Shown here piece by piece: positions 48,258 through 57,398 of a stretch of 64,000 nt of DNA (its first letter is position 1; each line of letters starts with the position of its first letter). The position numbers were made by a program, and so were the translations under genes. Source of the DNA: Streptomyces sp. I05A-00742 (GTDB taxonomy: Bacteria; Actinomycetota; Actinomycetes; Streptomycetales; Streptomycetaceae); assembly GCF_013055795.1 (NCBI RefSeq), contig NZ_JABETO010000031.1, positions 1 to 64,000 on the forward strand. The letters are read 5' to 3'. A model generated the notes under the pieces. The model saw nothing but the letters and a program-made list of their open reading frames with translations, made no database searches and was not told where the DNA came from.

Positions 48258-48683
48258 CTAGGCCGTATCGTGCGGCGCGTCCCTCCCGCTGAGCACTGCC
48301 TCGACGAAGTCGTCGGGGGGGAGGTAGCCGTGGTCCGTCACGTAGTGGAGGACAAGGTCGGGAGCGATGAACCAGGTGCCGTCGGCGGACACCACCCTCA
48401 GCTCCGCGGTGCCGAGCAGCAGTGTCTGCTCCCCGGCCACGACCGTCACGGGTGAGCTGGTGCCCGGCGCATCATGGGGGAGCGCGCAGGCGTGCCAGCC
48501 CCGTGTCCTCGCGTGCGGAGCCTGTAGGCACAGGCGGCTCAGGGCTTCGACGAAGCCTTCCGGAGGCGTTCCCCGTGGGAACTCCCTTCCCGTGTCGAGC
48601 CAACCGATGTTGAGCGCCGTGACGACGTCCGGCACAGTCCCGGGCAGGTACACGTACGGTGAGCGGTCTTCGTAGTAAGTCAC
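48258..48683 (-). CDS. putative immunity protein for the RHS toxin
   Basis: 141 residues from GTG 48683, with AGGAGAAAC upstream (the frame runs on to ATG 48725, inside the RHS 3' end). It begins MTYYEDRSPYVYLPGTVPDV and is compact and acidic, with no signal peptide or membrane segment. The gene follows the RHS stop by eight bases on the same strand, so the two are surely co-transcribed, as immunity genes usually are. I recognise no family. The immunity role rests on position and size only. Confidence 0.6.
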   Translation of the reverse strand: MTYYEDRSPYVYLPGTVPDVVTALNIGWLDTGREFPRGTPPEGFVEALSRLCLQAPHARTRGWHACALPHDAPGTSSPVTVVAGEQTLLLGTAELRVVSADGTWFIAPDLVLHYVTDHGYLPPDDFVEAVLSGRDAPHDTA

Positions 48684-48690
48684 GTTTCTC

Positions 48691-51600
48691 CTAGACCACG
48701 CTTCTGCATGCTGCCCAGTGCACACGTCCCATGTTCGGTCTGAGCAGCTCCGAGAGATAGGTCTCCTGGGTGACCGTCAGGGTCCGCGGGCTGCCTTCGA
48801 TCGTGAGCCCCGTCGGTGGGAAGAGAGAGTAGTCGGGCAGGCGTTCCCCAGGCCTGTATACCTCCAGGGGCCGGGCTTTGCCGAGCTCGATGTCGTTGCC
48901 CAGCGCGTCCGAAATGGAATCCCCATGCCGGCCGTACATGGCCACAGCCGTCCCTTCTGGAACGGTGACAGGGGTTCCGTCGCCGGCGTTGATGCCTCCA
49001 TGGCCACTTAACACCAGCTCGTGATCTCGTCGTCCAAGTGTCCTGACGTCCTGAGTTGTGCCGGACGAACCGGTGACGAAGTCCGGAGCGCTGCGCTCGG
49101 CTCCCGCGCGTTCACAGGGAGACAGGCCCCAAGGGTCTGCGCCGTCAAGGGGATTGGGGACATACGCCACCGGATTCGGCCCCGGTGCCAGCCCCAGCGG
49201 ATCCGGCGACACATACCGCGCCGTCTCCGGGTCGTAATGCCGGTGGACGTTGTAGTGCAGCCCAGACTCCGGGTCGAAGTACTGGCCCGGGAAGCGGAGA
49301 GGGGTGTAGGCGGTGCTGTCGGTCGCCCAGGTAGTGGTTCCCCAGAGGGTGGAGCGGGTGTGCCAGGCCGTGGTGCCGGATTCGTCGACGAGTTCGGTGG
49401 GGGTGCCGATGAGGTCGGTGACGACGGCGAAGAAGCGGTGGTCGATTTCGGACTGGGGGGTGGCGGGGGAGAGGCGTTCGGTCTGGGTGAGGGGGTGGAG
49501 GCCCTTGTGGTCCCAGGTGAGGGTGACGGGGTGGGGCAGGGCGGGGGAGTGGGTGGTCTGCTCGGCGAGGGTGGGGCCGTCCCAGGTGAAGGTGGTTTCC
49601 TCGGCGACCTCGCCGGACGGGGTGAGGCGTTGTTTGGCGGTGCGGCGGCCCAGGGGGTCGTAGAGGTAGCGCCACCGGGTGCCGTCGGGGGTGGTCACCC
49701 CGGTCAGGCGGTCCTCGGCGTCCCATGCGTAGCGCCAGACGTCCGGGCCCCGGGAGAGCCGCTTCCTGCGGCGGACGACGACGCGGCCGGCGGCGTCGTG
49801 CTCGTAGGTGACGGAGCCGGCGCGGCGGACGCGGGTGCCGGTGTACGTGCGGGGGCCGCGGGCCTCCGCGCCGGGGTGGTCGTCGGGCCAGTGGGCCTCG
49901 GTCTGGTTTCCCGCCGCGTCGTACGCGTACCGCTCGCCCCGGCCGGCGGCGTGGACGGCGGTGACGCGGCCGGCCGTGTCCAGGTCGAAGGTGCGCGGGC
50001 CGCCGGGGGTGTCCGTGATGCCGGTGAGGTGGCCGTCGGGGCGGTAGGCGTAGGCGCGGTGCAGGAGTGTGGCGGGCTCCGGGGCGGCGGCGGTGAGGGT
50101 CTGGGCGAGCAGGCGGCCGGCCGGGTCCCAGGCGTGGGCGAGGGTGACGTCGGCGCCGAAGCGGCGGGCGGTCTCGCGGCCGGCCGCGTCGTGGTCGAGG
50201 GCGAGGGTGTGCCCGGAGGCGGTCAGGGACGCCGGGCGGCCCGCCGCGTCGTACGACCAGCTGCTCACCGCGCCGGCCGGCGTCGTCCTGTCCGTCCGCC
50301 GGCCCGCCGGGTCGTACGCCGACCGGAGGGTGCGGCCGTTCACCGTCTCGCCGAGCGTGCGTCCCACCGCGTCGCGCTCGAACGTCACGGTCGCGTCCGG
50401 GCCCGCGGCCGTCAGCAGCCGGTCCGCCGCGTCGTAGGTGTAGACGGTGACCCGGCCCGCGGCGTCCTGGGCGACGGTCCGGCCGAGCAGGTCGTGGGTG
50501 TAGGTGATGTGCTCGCCGAGGCCGTTGGTGCGGGAGACGAGCCGGCCGGCCGCGTCGTACGCGTAGCCGAGCGTGCGTCCGTCGAAGTCCGTCTCCGCGA
50601 CGAGGCGGCCGGCCGCGTCGTGGTCGTACGTCCAGGTCAGGCCCTGCGGGTTGGTGACCCGGCGCAGACGGAGGGCGGTGTCCCAGGTGAGTTCGTGGCG
50701 CGTGCCGTCGGGGTCGGTGCGGCTCGCCGGGCGGTCGAAGGGGGTGTACGTCCACCGCGTCACCCCGCCGAGCGGGTCGGTGTGGGCGACGCAGTTGCCC
50801 TCGCCGTCGTACTCCCAGCCCTCCCGCGCGCCGTCCGGCGCGGTGCGGGAGGCGAGGCGGCCCTCGACGGTCCAGGCGAGGCGGGTCGTCGCGCCGAGCG
50901 GATCGGTGACGGCGGTGACGCGGCCGAAGGCGTCGCGCGTGTACCGGGTGACGGCCCCCAGCGGGTCGGTGATCTCCGTCGGCAGGCCGGCGGCGTCGCA
51001 CCGGACGCGGGTGGTGTGGCCGAGGGGATCGGTGACGGACGTGAGGTGGCCCGCCGCGTCGTACGCGTACGAGGTCATGGCTCCCGTGGGGTCGGTGAGC
51101 CGGACGAGGTTGCCGTGCGCGTCGTACTCCTGCCGCCAAACCGTGCCGTCCGGCTGGGTGACCGTCTCCGGCAGCCCGGGCGCCCCGTACCGCGCGGTCA
51201 GTTCGCTCCCGTCCGGGCGGGCGGCCCCGACGAGGTCGCCGGCCGTGTCGTAACGGAAGGAGGTCGTCCGGCCCAGCGGATCCGTCCGGGACAGGAGACG
51301 GTCGTGGCGGTCCCACGCCGAACGGGTCACGCTCCCCGTGGGGCCGGTCTCCTCGACGACCCGGAACGCGCCGTCGACCAGGTAGCGCGTGGTCGCGCCG
51401 AGGGGGTTGGTGGCCGTCGTGAGACGCAGCCCCGTGCCGGGATCGGGGTCCCCGTAGGCGAACGTGAACTCCATGTGCCCCTCGGCGCCCGCCTGGTGGA
51501 CGCAGCGGTCGTGGGCGTCGTAGGCGAACGCGTAGCGGTGGCCGTTGCGGTCGGTCCACGAGGTGACGCGGCCGCGGTCGTCGTAGGTGTGACGGAGCGG

Positions 51601-53337
51601 CAGTCCGGACGAGTTGACGATCCCGGTGAGGTCACCGTCGGTGTAGTCGTAGCGGACGAGTTCCACGTCGCCCAGGTGCAGGGCCGTGATGCGGCCGCCG
51701 TGAACGGAGACGCGGACGCGGTAGCCGCCGTCATGGGTGATGGCGGTGGGGGTGCCGTCCGCCGAGTGGTCGAAGGTGATGCCGTTGCCGTTGCGGTCCG
51801 AGAGGCGGCGGAGCAGGGCGAGACCGGCGCCGAAGCGGGTGAAGTGCCAGGTGCGGCCGGTGCGCGGGTCGGAGACGACGTACTCGTCCCCGTCCCGCCG
51901 TTCCTCCAGCGGCCACCGGGGTCCTTCGACGGGCAGCGAGCGGCCGCCCGGACCGGGACGGGGGTAGTCGAGCAGCATGCCGTCGTCGAGGACGAGGACG
52001 ATGCCCGCGGCGTCGATCTCCAGGCGCTGGTCCGCCGTGCTCGCCCAGGAGGGGCCGAACCACCGGCCCGCCCGGTAGCCGGACTCCGTCCTGCGCCGGA
52101 AGAGGAGGGGCGGCGAGCCGGGTAAGGAGACGTCGGTCTGGCCGAGCACCATGCGACCCGTCGCCATGTCCACGGGGTCGCCGTCGACGCGGCGGGCCGT
52201 CTCCGGGCGTGAGTGGTGACGCGGGTGCTCCGCCGTGTGGGCGCGGGCGGCACCGGTGGGCCGGGTGCCGGACCGGCCGCCGTCGCGGGCCGGCGCGACG
52301 GCCGGCCGGTCGCCGCCGCGGCGGAAGGTGTCGCGGATGTGCCGGTCCTGCTTCTTCTGGGCCCTGCCCGCTTCGGCCAGCCCCTTCCCGACGTCGTCCA
52401 GGTGCTTTTTGAGCTCGCCGTGCGCCGTCCCGAGGGACCGCATCGCCTTCTCGACGGCCTCCTCGATGGCCCTGGCGAGGGAGCCGCCGCCCCGTGTCCG
52501 GTTGAAGTGGTGGCGGGTCGTGCCGAGGTGCCGGCCGCCCTTCTCGCCGAGGTGACGGGAGTGGTCGTGGACGCTGCCGGTGAAGGTGTTGTGCTCGTGC
52601 TCGTCGAAGACCAGGTCACCGTTCCCGCCGCCACCCCCGCCGCCCGCGCCCGCCAGGACGAGCCCCCTGCCGTCGGCTCCGCCGGCCCCCTGGGCGCTCG
52701 CCGGGCGCAGGTGCTGCCGGCCCGCCTGGGCGGTCTGCTCCAGGTCCACGCCGTTCTGCGCGCCGAGGCCGTCGGAGACCACCTGGACGACGAGGTCCGT
52801 GGCCATCGCGTCCAGGGACGCGAACACCGGTCCCGTGACCACGGACAGCACTTCCTGCGCGGCGGCCTCCGCGGCTTCCTTCAGCAGGCGCTTCACCACC
52901 GTGCGCGTGGTGGCCACCCCGGCGACCGCGCCCAGCTCGGAGAGGCCGAGCGTGAACGGCGCCGCCGCCTGCGCCGCGGCCACCTCGGCCGCCAGGATGC
53001 CCAGTTGCACGACGGCCGCGCCCTTGGCGCCGGCCACGACCACCGCCGCCGCGTCCAGTCCTCCGGCCAGCAGCCGGCCGCCCTCGGCGAGGTTGTGCAG
53101 GTGCTTGCCGTTGAGCTTGCGGACGTGGGCGTCGATCGCCTCGGTCATCTGACCGCGGTTGGTCGACAGAAGCCGGTTGAGCGCCACTTGGGCGTTGCCG
53201 CGGCCGGTGTCCACGTCGTCGGCGAAGCCGCGTAAGGACCTGGCCATGTCGCGGTAGTCGTCCTCGTCGACGTTCGGCCAGCTGACGCCGATCAGGTCGA
53301 GGACGAAGGCCAGCTTGTCGGGCAGGACGACACCCAT
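48691..53337 (-). CDS. RHS/YD-repeat polymorphic toxin with WXG100-like N-terminus
   Basis: 1548 residues. Residues about 1-100 (LDLIGVSWPNVDEDDYRDMA) match the WXG100-like head of CpnT-type proteins, which suggests export by a type VII-like system. A hydrophobic Ala-rich segment lies at about 85-190 and a Gly-rich linker at about 230. A DUF6531-type block (GDPVDMATGRMVLGQTDVSL) is at about 383. YD repeats (YDAAGRL and relatives, more than 25) run to about 1300, and the RHS core ends HYDPETARYVSPDPLG near 1380. The last 150 residues are a separate domain with SGHGG (H1446) and VHWAACRS (C1544), a His/Cys pair like caspase/CHAT proteases. It also resembles what I remember as the Stv 'putative adhesin' domain. 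The intact frame and downstream gene suggest an active toxin-immunity pair. Confidence 0.85.
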   Translation of the reverse strand: MGVVLPDKLAFVLDLIGVSWPNVDEDDYRDMARSLRGFADDVDTGRGNAQVALNRLLSTNRGQMTEAIDAHVRKLNGKHLHNLAEGGRLLAGGLDAAAVVVAGAKGAAVVQLGILAAEVAAAQAAAPFTLGLSELGAVAGVATTRTVVKRLLKEAAEAAAQEVLSVVTGPVFASLDAMATDLVVQVVSDGLGAQNGVDLEQTAQAGRQHLRPASAQGAGGADGRGLVLAGAGGGGGGGNGDLVFDEHEHNTFTGSVHDHSRHLGEKGGRHLGTTRHHFNRTRGGGSLARAIEEAVEKAMRSLGTAHGELKKHLDDVGKGLAEAGRAQKKQDRHIRDTFRRGGDRPAVAPARDGGRSGTRPTGAARAHTAEHPRHHSRPETARRVDGDPVDMATGRMVLGQTDVSLPGSPPLLFRRRTESGYRAGRWFGPSWASTADQRLEIDAAGIVLVLDDGMLLDYPRPGPGGRSLPVEGPRWPLEERRDGDEYVVSDPRTGRTWHFTRFGAGLALLRRLSDRNGNGITFDHSADGTPTAITHDGGYRVRVSVHGGRITALHLGDVELVRYDYTDGDLTGIVNSSGLPLRHTYDDRGRVTSWTDRNGHRYAFAYDAHDRCVHQAGAEGHMEFTFAYGDPDPGTGLRLTTATNPLGATTRYLVDGAFRVVEETGPTGSVTRSAWDRHDRLLSRTDPLGRTTSFRYDTAGDLVGAARPDGSELTARYGAPGLPETVTQPDGTVWRQEYDAHGNLVRLTDPTGAMTSYAYDAAGHLTSVTDPLGHTTRVRCDAAGLPTEITDPLGAVTRYTRDAFGRVTAVTDPLGATTRLAWTVEGRLASRTAPDGAREGWEYDGEGNCVAHTDPLGGVTRWTYTPFDRPASRTDPDGTRHELTWDTALRLRRVTNPQGLTWTYDHDAAGRLVAETDFDGRTLGYAYDAAGRLVSRTNGLGEHITYTHDLLGRTVAQDAAGRVTVYTYDAADRLLTAAGPDATVTFERDAVGRTLGETVNGRTLRSAYDPAGRRTDRTTPAGAVSSWSYDAAGRPASLTASGHTLALDHDAAGRETARRFGADVTLAHAWDPAGRLLAQTLTAAAPEPATLLHRAYAYRPDGHLTGITDTPGGPRTFDLDTAGRVTAVHAAGRGERYAYDAAGNQTEAHWPDDHPGAEARGPRTYTGTRVRRAGSVTYEHDAAGRVVVRRRKRLSRGPDVWRYAWDAEDRLTGVTTPDGTRWRYLYDPLGRRTAKQRLTPSGEVAEETTFTWDGPTLAEQTTHSPALPHPVTLTWDHKGLHPLTQTERLSPATPQSEIDHRFFAVVTDLIGTPTELVDESGTTAWHTRSTLWGTTTWATDSTAYTPLRFPGQYFDPESGLHYNVHRHYDPETARYVSPDPLGLAPGPNPVAYVPNPLDGADPWGLSPCERAGAERSAPDFVTGSSGTTQDVRTLGRRDHELVLSGHGGINAGDGTPVTVPEGTAVAMYGRHGDSISDALGNDIELGKARPLEVYRPGERLPDYSLFPPTGLTIEGSPRTLTVTQETYLSELLRPNMGRVHWAACRSVV

Positions 53338-53467
53338 CCCTGAAACCCCCTACGGACGCAGGAAACTCTGCTGTACCGGGCGAGCGGAACGACTCTAGAC
53401 AGCGGTCCGTTGCCCATCAACGGGGCTTTCAAGGGAAGGTGTTGACCCCAAGGGGGAGCCGTGCCGG

Positions 53468-53899
53468 TCAGGCCGGCCCCGGCCCCGCCGGATCGTCCTG
53501 GTGGTCCGCGTGGACGTAGCTCTCGGGGAGGAGGTCCGTGACCGGGACGGCGCGCAGTTCGTCGCCGCCGCCGACGATCACGTCGATGCCGGGGTAGTAG
53601 TCGAGGAGCACCTGGCGGCAGCGGCCGCACGGGGGGACGACGCCGCGGCCGCGGTCGCCCACGGCGACGATCGCCGTCAGGGAGCGGGCCCCCTGCGCCG
53701 CCGCGGCGCCCATGACGACCAGTTCGGCGCACGGGCCGCCGGTGAAGTGGTAGACGTTCAGGCCCGTGACGACACGGCCGTCGTCCGTGCGGGCCGCGGC
53801 GGCCATGGTGTGGTCCTCGCCGAAGGTGTGGGTCCGGGCGACGTGGGCGGCCGCCTCGACGAGTTCGTGGTCCACGGGGCGGGACGGGCGGGGGGTCAT
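53468..53899 (-). CDS. cytidine/blasticidin-S deaminase-like protein
   Basis: 143 residues from ATG 53899, with AGGAGG eight bases upstream. The zinc site is complete: PCAEL with C57 and E59, and PPCGRCRQ with C91 and C94. The short chain without a dimer arm and the CAE/PCxxC layout fit the cytidine deaminase superfamily. Free cytidine deaminase for pyrimidine salvage is the simplest reading; blasticidin-S or another nucleoside antibiotic is possible because the length is closer to that group. It stands alone upstream of the RHS gene on the same strand, with a 130-base gap. Confidence 0.82.
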   Translation of the reverse strand: MTPRPSRPVDHELVEAAAHVARTHTFGEDHTMAAAARTDDGRVVTGLNVYHFTGGPCAELVVMGAAAAQGARSLTAIVAVGDRGRGVVPPCGRCRQVLLDYYPGIDVIVGGGDELRAVPVTDLLPESYVHADHQDDPAGPGPA

Positions 53900-54057
53900 C
53901 TCCGTGGTGCCTCCTCTCTCTCCGGTCGGGGCCCGGCCGGGCCCCCGTGGGGCCCAGTGTGGAGGGGGGACGGACCGGATGTCGTCCCGATTTATCCTGG
54001 GTCCCGGGCGGAGGAACGTTCCCGTCCGCACGACGGGAAGTACGGGAGGGGGCCACC

Positions 54058-54429
54058 ATGGGATGGATCTGGTGGGCAGTGATCTTCGGCGGTCCGCTGG
54101 CGGGCGTCGTGGGCGCGGTCGGCGGGAATGTGCGAGCGGGGCTGCGCACGCGGCACGAGCGCAAGCTCGAACTGATGGAGGCCAAGCACAAGCAGCGCGC
54201 GGAGCTGGAGGCGGCCGACAAGCCGCCGACGCCTGTGTGCGGCTGTGGGCATCACCTGGCGAAACACGACAAGCAGGGCAAATGCCATGAGTCGGTCGAG
54301 TCCGCCGTCGCCTGGGACGCGGACAAGAAGCCGGTCGCGTACGAGCGGGAGCGCTGCAACTGCCAGCAGTACGTGGGGCCCCAGCCGTTGACGACGTTCT
54401 ACGCGGAGGAGCTCACGGAGCTCGGGTGA
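54058..54429 (+). CDS. small membrane protein with Cys/His motif
   Basis: 123 residues from ATG 54058. A single transmembrane helix at the N-terminus (MGWIWWAVIFGGPLAGVVGA), then a basic coiled stretch (RTRHERKLELMEAKHKQRAE). The C-terminal part has CGCGHHLAKHD, KCHE and RCNCQQYVG, enough Cys/His for one or two zinc sites. The motif pair CxCxHH and CxC is unusual. I remember similar proteins in other streptomycetes but no function. The cytoplasmic location of the Cys/His part is inferred from the flanking charges. Confidence 0.7.
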   Translation: MGWIWWAVIFGGPLAGVVGAVGGNVRAGLRTRHERKLELMEAKHKQRAELEAADKPPTPVCGCGHHLAKHDKQGKCHESVESAVAWDADKKPVAYERERCNCQQYVGPQPLTTFYAEELTELG

Positions 54430-54445
54430 GCTCTCCGGCGTGGCG

Positions 54446-55066
54446 TCAGGGGCGCAGGGCGGAGGTATCCAGCACGGGATAGGGGTCGGGAAGGGGGAGC
54501 CTCATGCCGAGGTCCACCTCGACCTTGGTGGCGTAGCGGGACTTGACCGGGTTTTCGTCCTGAACGGGGTCCGAGAAGGCGAACGCCTTCCGCCGCAGAC
54601 GGTGGATCAGCACGTAGACGGGGACGCCCACTGCCGCGTAGCTGCGGTACTTGGGGCCGGTGTCCGACTCGTGATTGCTGGACGTGATCTCTCCGGCGAG
54701 GGTGACCAGATCGATGGAGTACCAGCCCCTGTGATCCTTCCGGTACTCCTCGTCGGTGTCGGTCGGCTTACGGCTCAGAACGGCGAAATCGGGGATGATC
54801 AGATCGCGCAGTCCGTCCTCCTTGAGGCGGGTGGTGTAACCGTCCCCGATGCCGGCCAAGGTCAGCCCGGCGGAGTGCAGCTGCATCGCCAGGAGGAAAG
54901 CACCGAAATTGTGCTGGCGATCACTAGGCGGAACCAAGGTTGCCGTCCCCTCGATGAACTCGGCGCGCAGAACGTGGCCCGCGGCCTCGTCCAACGCGGC
55001 CAACATGTCGATGGGGTCCTGCTCCTGCGGCGTGTTCACCGGCTCGGTGATGGGATCGGCGGTCAT
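54446..55066 (-). CDS. Uma2 family (DUF820) endonuclease-like protein
   Basis: 206 residues from ATG 55066; an open extension upstream is less likely. It has the PDDEXK-type layout of Uma2 proteins: FIEGTATLVPPSDRQHN, IPDFAVL (with D), then AGEITSSNHESDTGPKYRSY (E and K) and VGVPVYVLIHR. The family is greatly expanded in Streptomyces and cyanobacteria and lacks an assigned function, although the nuclease residues are kept. It converges on the Cys/His membrane protein gene. Confidence 0.85.
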   Translation of the reverse strand: MTADPITEPVNTPQEQDPIDMLAALDEAAGHVLRAEFIEGTATLVPPSDRQHNFGAFLLAMQLHSAGLTLAGIGDGYTTRLKEDGLRDLIIPDFAVLSRKPTDTDEEYRKDHRGWYSIDLVTLAGEITSSNHESDTGPKYRSYAAVGVPVYVLIHRLRRKAFAFSDPVQDENPVKSRYATKVEVDLGMRLPLPDPYPVLDTSALRP

Positions 55067-55095
55067 CGCTGTCCTCCCTTGTCGCTCATGCCAGG

Positions 55096-56310
55096 CTACG
55101 CCTGGACCGGATGCCCCAGCAGCATCATCGGGGCGCCCGCCACCCGCGTAAGGACGATCACACAAGAGTTCACACCTTCGAGTTTGAGCTTCTTGCGCAG
55201 TTCCTCCGGCTCCACCGCCGAGCCCCGCTTCTTGATGACGGCCACGCCGATGCGGCGTTCACGGACGAGGGCCTTGAGCTTCTTGAGGTTGAAGGGGAGG
55301 ACGTCGGTGATCTCGTAGGCGGAGGCGTACGGGGTGGGCCGGAGCTCGTCGGAGGTGATGTAGGCGATCGTCGGGTCGATCAGGCCGCCGGAGAGGGCGT
55401 CGGCGACGTCGGCGACGAGGTGGGCGCGGATCATCGCGCCGTCCGGTTCGTAGAGGTAGCGGCCCACGGGGCGGACCGCGGGGTCGGGGAGGCCGGTGCC
55501 GGTCAGGGCGGCGCCGGACGGGAGGAGGGTCGCGCGGCGGGCGCCCGGGGTGGTGCCGAACCAGAGGACGGCCTCCTTCACATCACCGCCGTCCGAGATC
55601 CACTCCGCCTCGGCGTCCTCGGGGATCGCCTCGTGCGGGACGCCCGGAGCGATCTTCAGGGCCGCGTGCGGGGCCGTGCGGGCCGCCTCGGTGGCCCAGG
55701 AGAGGGGCGGGGAGTACGCCTCGGGGTCGAAGATCCGGCCGCGGCCCGATCGCCGCGCCGGGTCGACGAAGACCGCGTCGTACCCGGAGGTGTCGACCTC
55801 GGTCACATCCGCGCGGCGCACCTCGATCAGGTCCGACAGGCCCAGGGCCGCCGCGTTGGCCTCGGCCACCGCGCAGGTCAGCGGGTCACGGTCCACGGCG
55901 AGGACGGAGACGCCGGCCCGGGCCAGGGCGATGGCGTCGCCGCCGATGCCGCAGCAGAGGTCGGCCAGGCGGCGCACGCCGAGGTCCGCGAAGCGGCGGG
56001 CGCGGTGGGTGGCGACGGAGGCGCGGGTGGCCTGTTCGACGCCGTTGGGCGTGAAGTACATGCGGTACGCGTCCTCGGTACCGAACTTCGCCGCCGCGCG
56101 CTGCCGCAGCCGCGCCTGGCCGAGGGCGGCGGAGACCAGCTCGGCGGGGTGGTCGCGCCGCAGCCGGGTCGCGACGGCCAGCTCCCGCGCCGGGTCGTGG
56201 TCGCGCAGCTCCTCCAGGAGCCGGCGGCCCTCGTCGGTGAGGAGGGCGGCGAAGCTGTCGACGGCGGCGGTGGGGCCGTCGGCGGTGGACTGGGCGTTCG
56301 GGGCGGGCAC
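55096..56310 (-). CDS. class I SAM-dependent methyltransferase, THUMP-like
   Basis: 404 residues from GTG 56310. A helical N-terminus (FAALLTDEGRRLLEELRDHD) precedes a SAM-binding domain: RRLADLCCGIGGDAIALARA (motif I), LAVDRDPLTCAVAEANA (motif II) and AVFVDPARRSGRGRIFDPEA (DPARR in place of the common NPPY). The C-terminal domain (LKKLKALVRERRIGVAVIKK, RKKLKLEGVNSCVIVLTRVA) resembles the THUMP-like domain of actinobacterial RNA methyltransferases. Target unknown, probably rRNA or tRNA. It is divergent from the deacetylase gene, with 82 bases between starts. Confidence 0.85.
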   Translation of the reverse strand: MPAPNAQSTADGPTAAVDSFAALLTDEGRRLLEELRDHDPARELAVATRLRRDHPAELVSAALGQARLRQRAAAKFGTEDAYRMYFTPNGVEQATRASVATHRARRFADLGVRRLADLCCGIGGDAIALARAGVSVLAVDRDPLTCAVAEANAAALGLSDLIEVRRADVTEVDTSGYDAVFVDPARRSGRGRIFDPEAYSPPLSWATEAARTAPHAALKIAPGVPHEAIPEDAEAEWISDGGDVKEAVLWFGTTPGARRATLLPSGAALTGTGLPDPAVRPVGRYLYEPDGAMIRAHLVADVADALSGGLIDPTIAYITSDELRPTPYASAYEITDVLPFNLKKLKALVRERRIGVAVIKKRGSAVEPEELRKKLKLEGVNSCVIVLTRVAGAPMMLLGHPVQA

Positions 56311-56392
56311 GTTCCCATTCTCGTGCACCGCGCGCCCGTCCCTCCGCTCTCCCCCTCCGGGCCACTCGAACGAATGAACAAGAATCGTTCGC

Positions 56393-57271
56393 GTGACCCC
56401 GTCTGGAACCGGCCGAACCCGCGCCCGCCTCGCCCTCGCCCCGCTCTGCGCCGTCGCCCTCCTGCTCTCCGGATGCTCGTCCGGACCGGACGGAAAGGAC
56501 GGATCCGGCCGGCCGGAGAGCGCCACCGGTAAGAGCGGGAGCGCCGCGCCCTCCCGTCCCGGCACCCCCACGCCCACCGCCGACGCCACCGCGTACCGCC
56601 GCTGGGGGCTCGACAAGCCGCTCGCCGCACCTCCGGCCCCGCCCGCCGCACGGCTCACGCGGGACCACAAGGGCGGGGTGCCGCGGATCATCCGCCGGGT
56701 GCCGACCAAGGACAAGGTCGTCTTCCTGACCTTCGACGACGGCGCCGAGAAGGACCCGGCGTTCCTGAGGATGGCCAAGGACCTCAAGCTGCCGTTCAGC
56801 ATGTTCCTGACGGACAGCGCCGCGCGCGCCGGGCGCGGCTACGGCTACTTCGAGCGGTTGAGCGCCCTCGGCAACGGCGTGCACAACCACACGCTCACCC
56901 ACCCCAATCTGCGCACCCTCTCCGCCGAGGCGCAGAAGCGGGAGATCTGCGGGCAGCAGGAGACGCTGAGGAAGCGGTTCGGCAAGCGGCCGGAGCTGTT
57001 CCGTCCGCCGTACGGCAACTACAACGACGCCACCCTGGCGGCGGCCGGCTCCTGCGGGGTGAAGGCCGTCGTGCTGTGGCAGGCCACGATGCAGATCAAT
57101 GACATGAGGTACGCCGAAGCGGGGAAGCTTCGTCCCGGCGACATCGTCCTCGCGCACTTCCGCGGCCCGGCCGAGCTCAAGGGGACCACCATGACGCGGA
57201 TGGTCACCAACATGGTGCGCAGCATCCAGCGCCAGGGGTACACCGTGGCGCGGCTGGAGGACTACGTCTGA
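56393..57271 (+). CDS. polysaccharide deacetylase lipoprotein (NodB-like)
   Basis: 292 residues from GTG 56393. The signal ARLALAPLCAVALLLSGC gives a lipobox with C28, so the protein is anchored outside the membrane. A Ser/Pro/Thr linker leads to a carbohydrate esterase 4 domain with TFDDG (D115, D116) and HNHTLTH (H166, H170) as metal motifs, plus RPPYGNYND. Such enzymes deacetylate chitin-like glycans or peptidoglycan GlcNAc. It lies upstream of groES, with 254 bases between, and is unlikely to share its regulation. Confidence 0.9.
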   Translation: MTPSGTGRTRARLALAPLCAVALLLSGCSSGPDGKDGSGRPESATGKSGSAAPSRPGTPTPTADATAYRRWGLDKPLAAPPAPPAARLTRDHKGGVPRIIRRVPTKDKVVFLTFDDGAEKDPAFLRMAKDLKLPFSMFLTDSAARAGRGYGYFERLSALGNGVHNHTLTHPNLRTLSAEAQKREICGQQETLRKRFGKRPELFRPPYGNYNDATLAAAGSCGVKAVVLWQATMQINDMRYAEAGKLRPGDIVLAHFRGPAELKGTTMTRMVTNMVRSIQRQGYTVARLEDYV

Positions 57272-57349
57272 CCGGCTCCCACCGGGCTCCCGCGAGGGCT
57301 CCCACCGGGGGTGCGACGCGCCCGGTGGCACCCGGCGCGCGTCGGCAGA

Positions 57350-57376
57350 TTGGCACTCCGCTTGACCGAGTGCTAA
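57350..57376 (+). promoter_or_regulatory. CIRCE operator 1 (HrcA-binding)
   Basis: TTGGCACTC-N9-GAGTGCTAA, one mismatch to the perfect CIRCE palindrome. It overlaps the -35 of the groES promoter. HrcA binding here would block transcription at normal temperature. Confidence 0.85.
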
Positions 57377-57390
57377 GCGCGTCATAGTCT
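57362..57390 (+). promoter_or_regulatory. groES-groEL1 promoter
   Basis: TTGACC (57362-57367) and TAGTCT (57385-57390) with a 17-base spacer. It lies between and partly within two CIRCE elements, consistent with heat-shock derepression. The leader would be about 130 nt. Confidence 0.75.
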
Positions 57391-57398
57391 CGGCTCCG

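Noticed and set aside
49300-51800. Tandem DNA repeats that might be a satellite or recombination hotspot.
   Set aside because: The periodicity comes from the YD repeats of the RHS protein in a single intact frame.
49021-52125. A 1034-codon plus-strand open frame inside the RHS gene.
   Set aside because: It is the Gly/Val/Arg-rich shadow of the repetitive RHS coding sequence on the other strand. No start site or domain.
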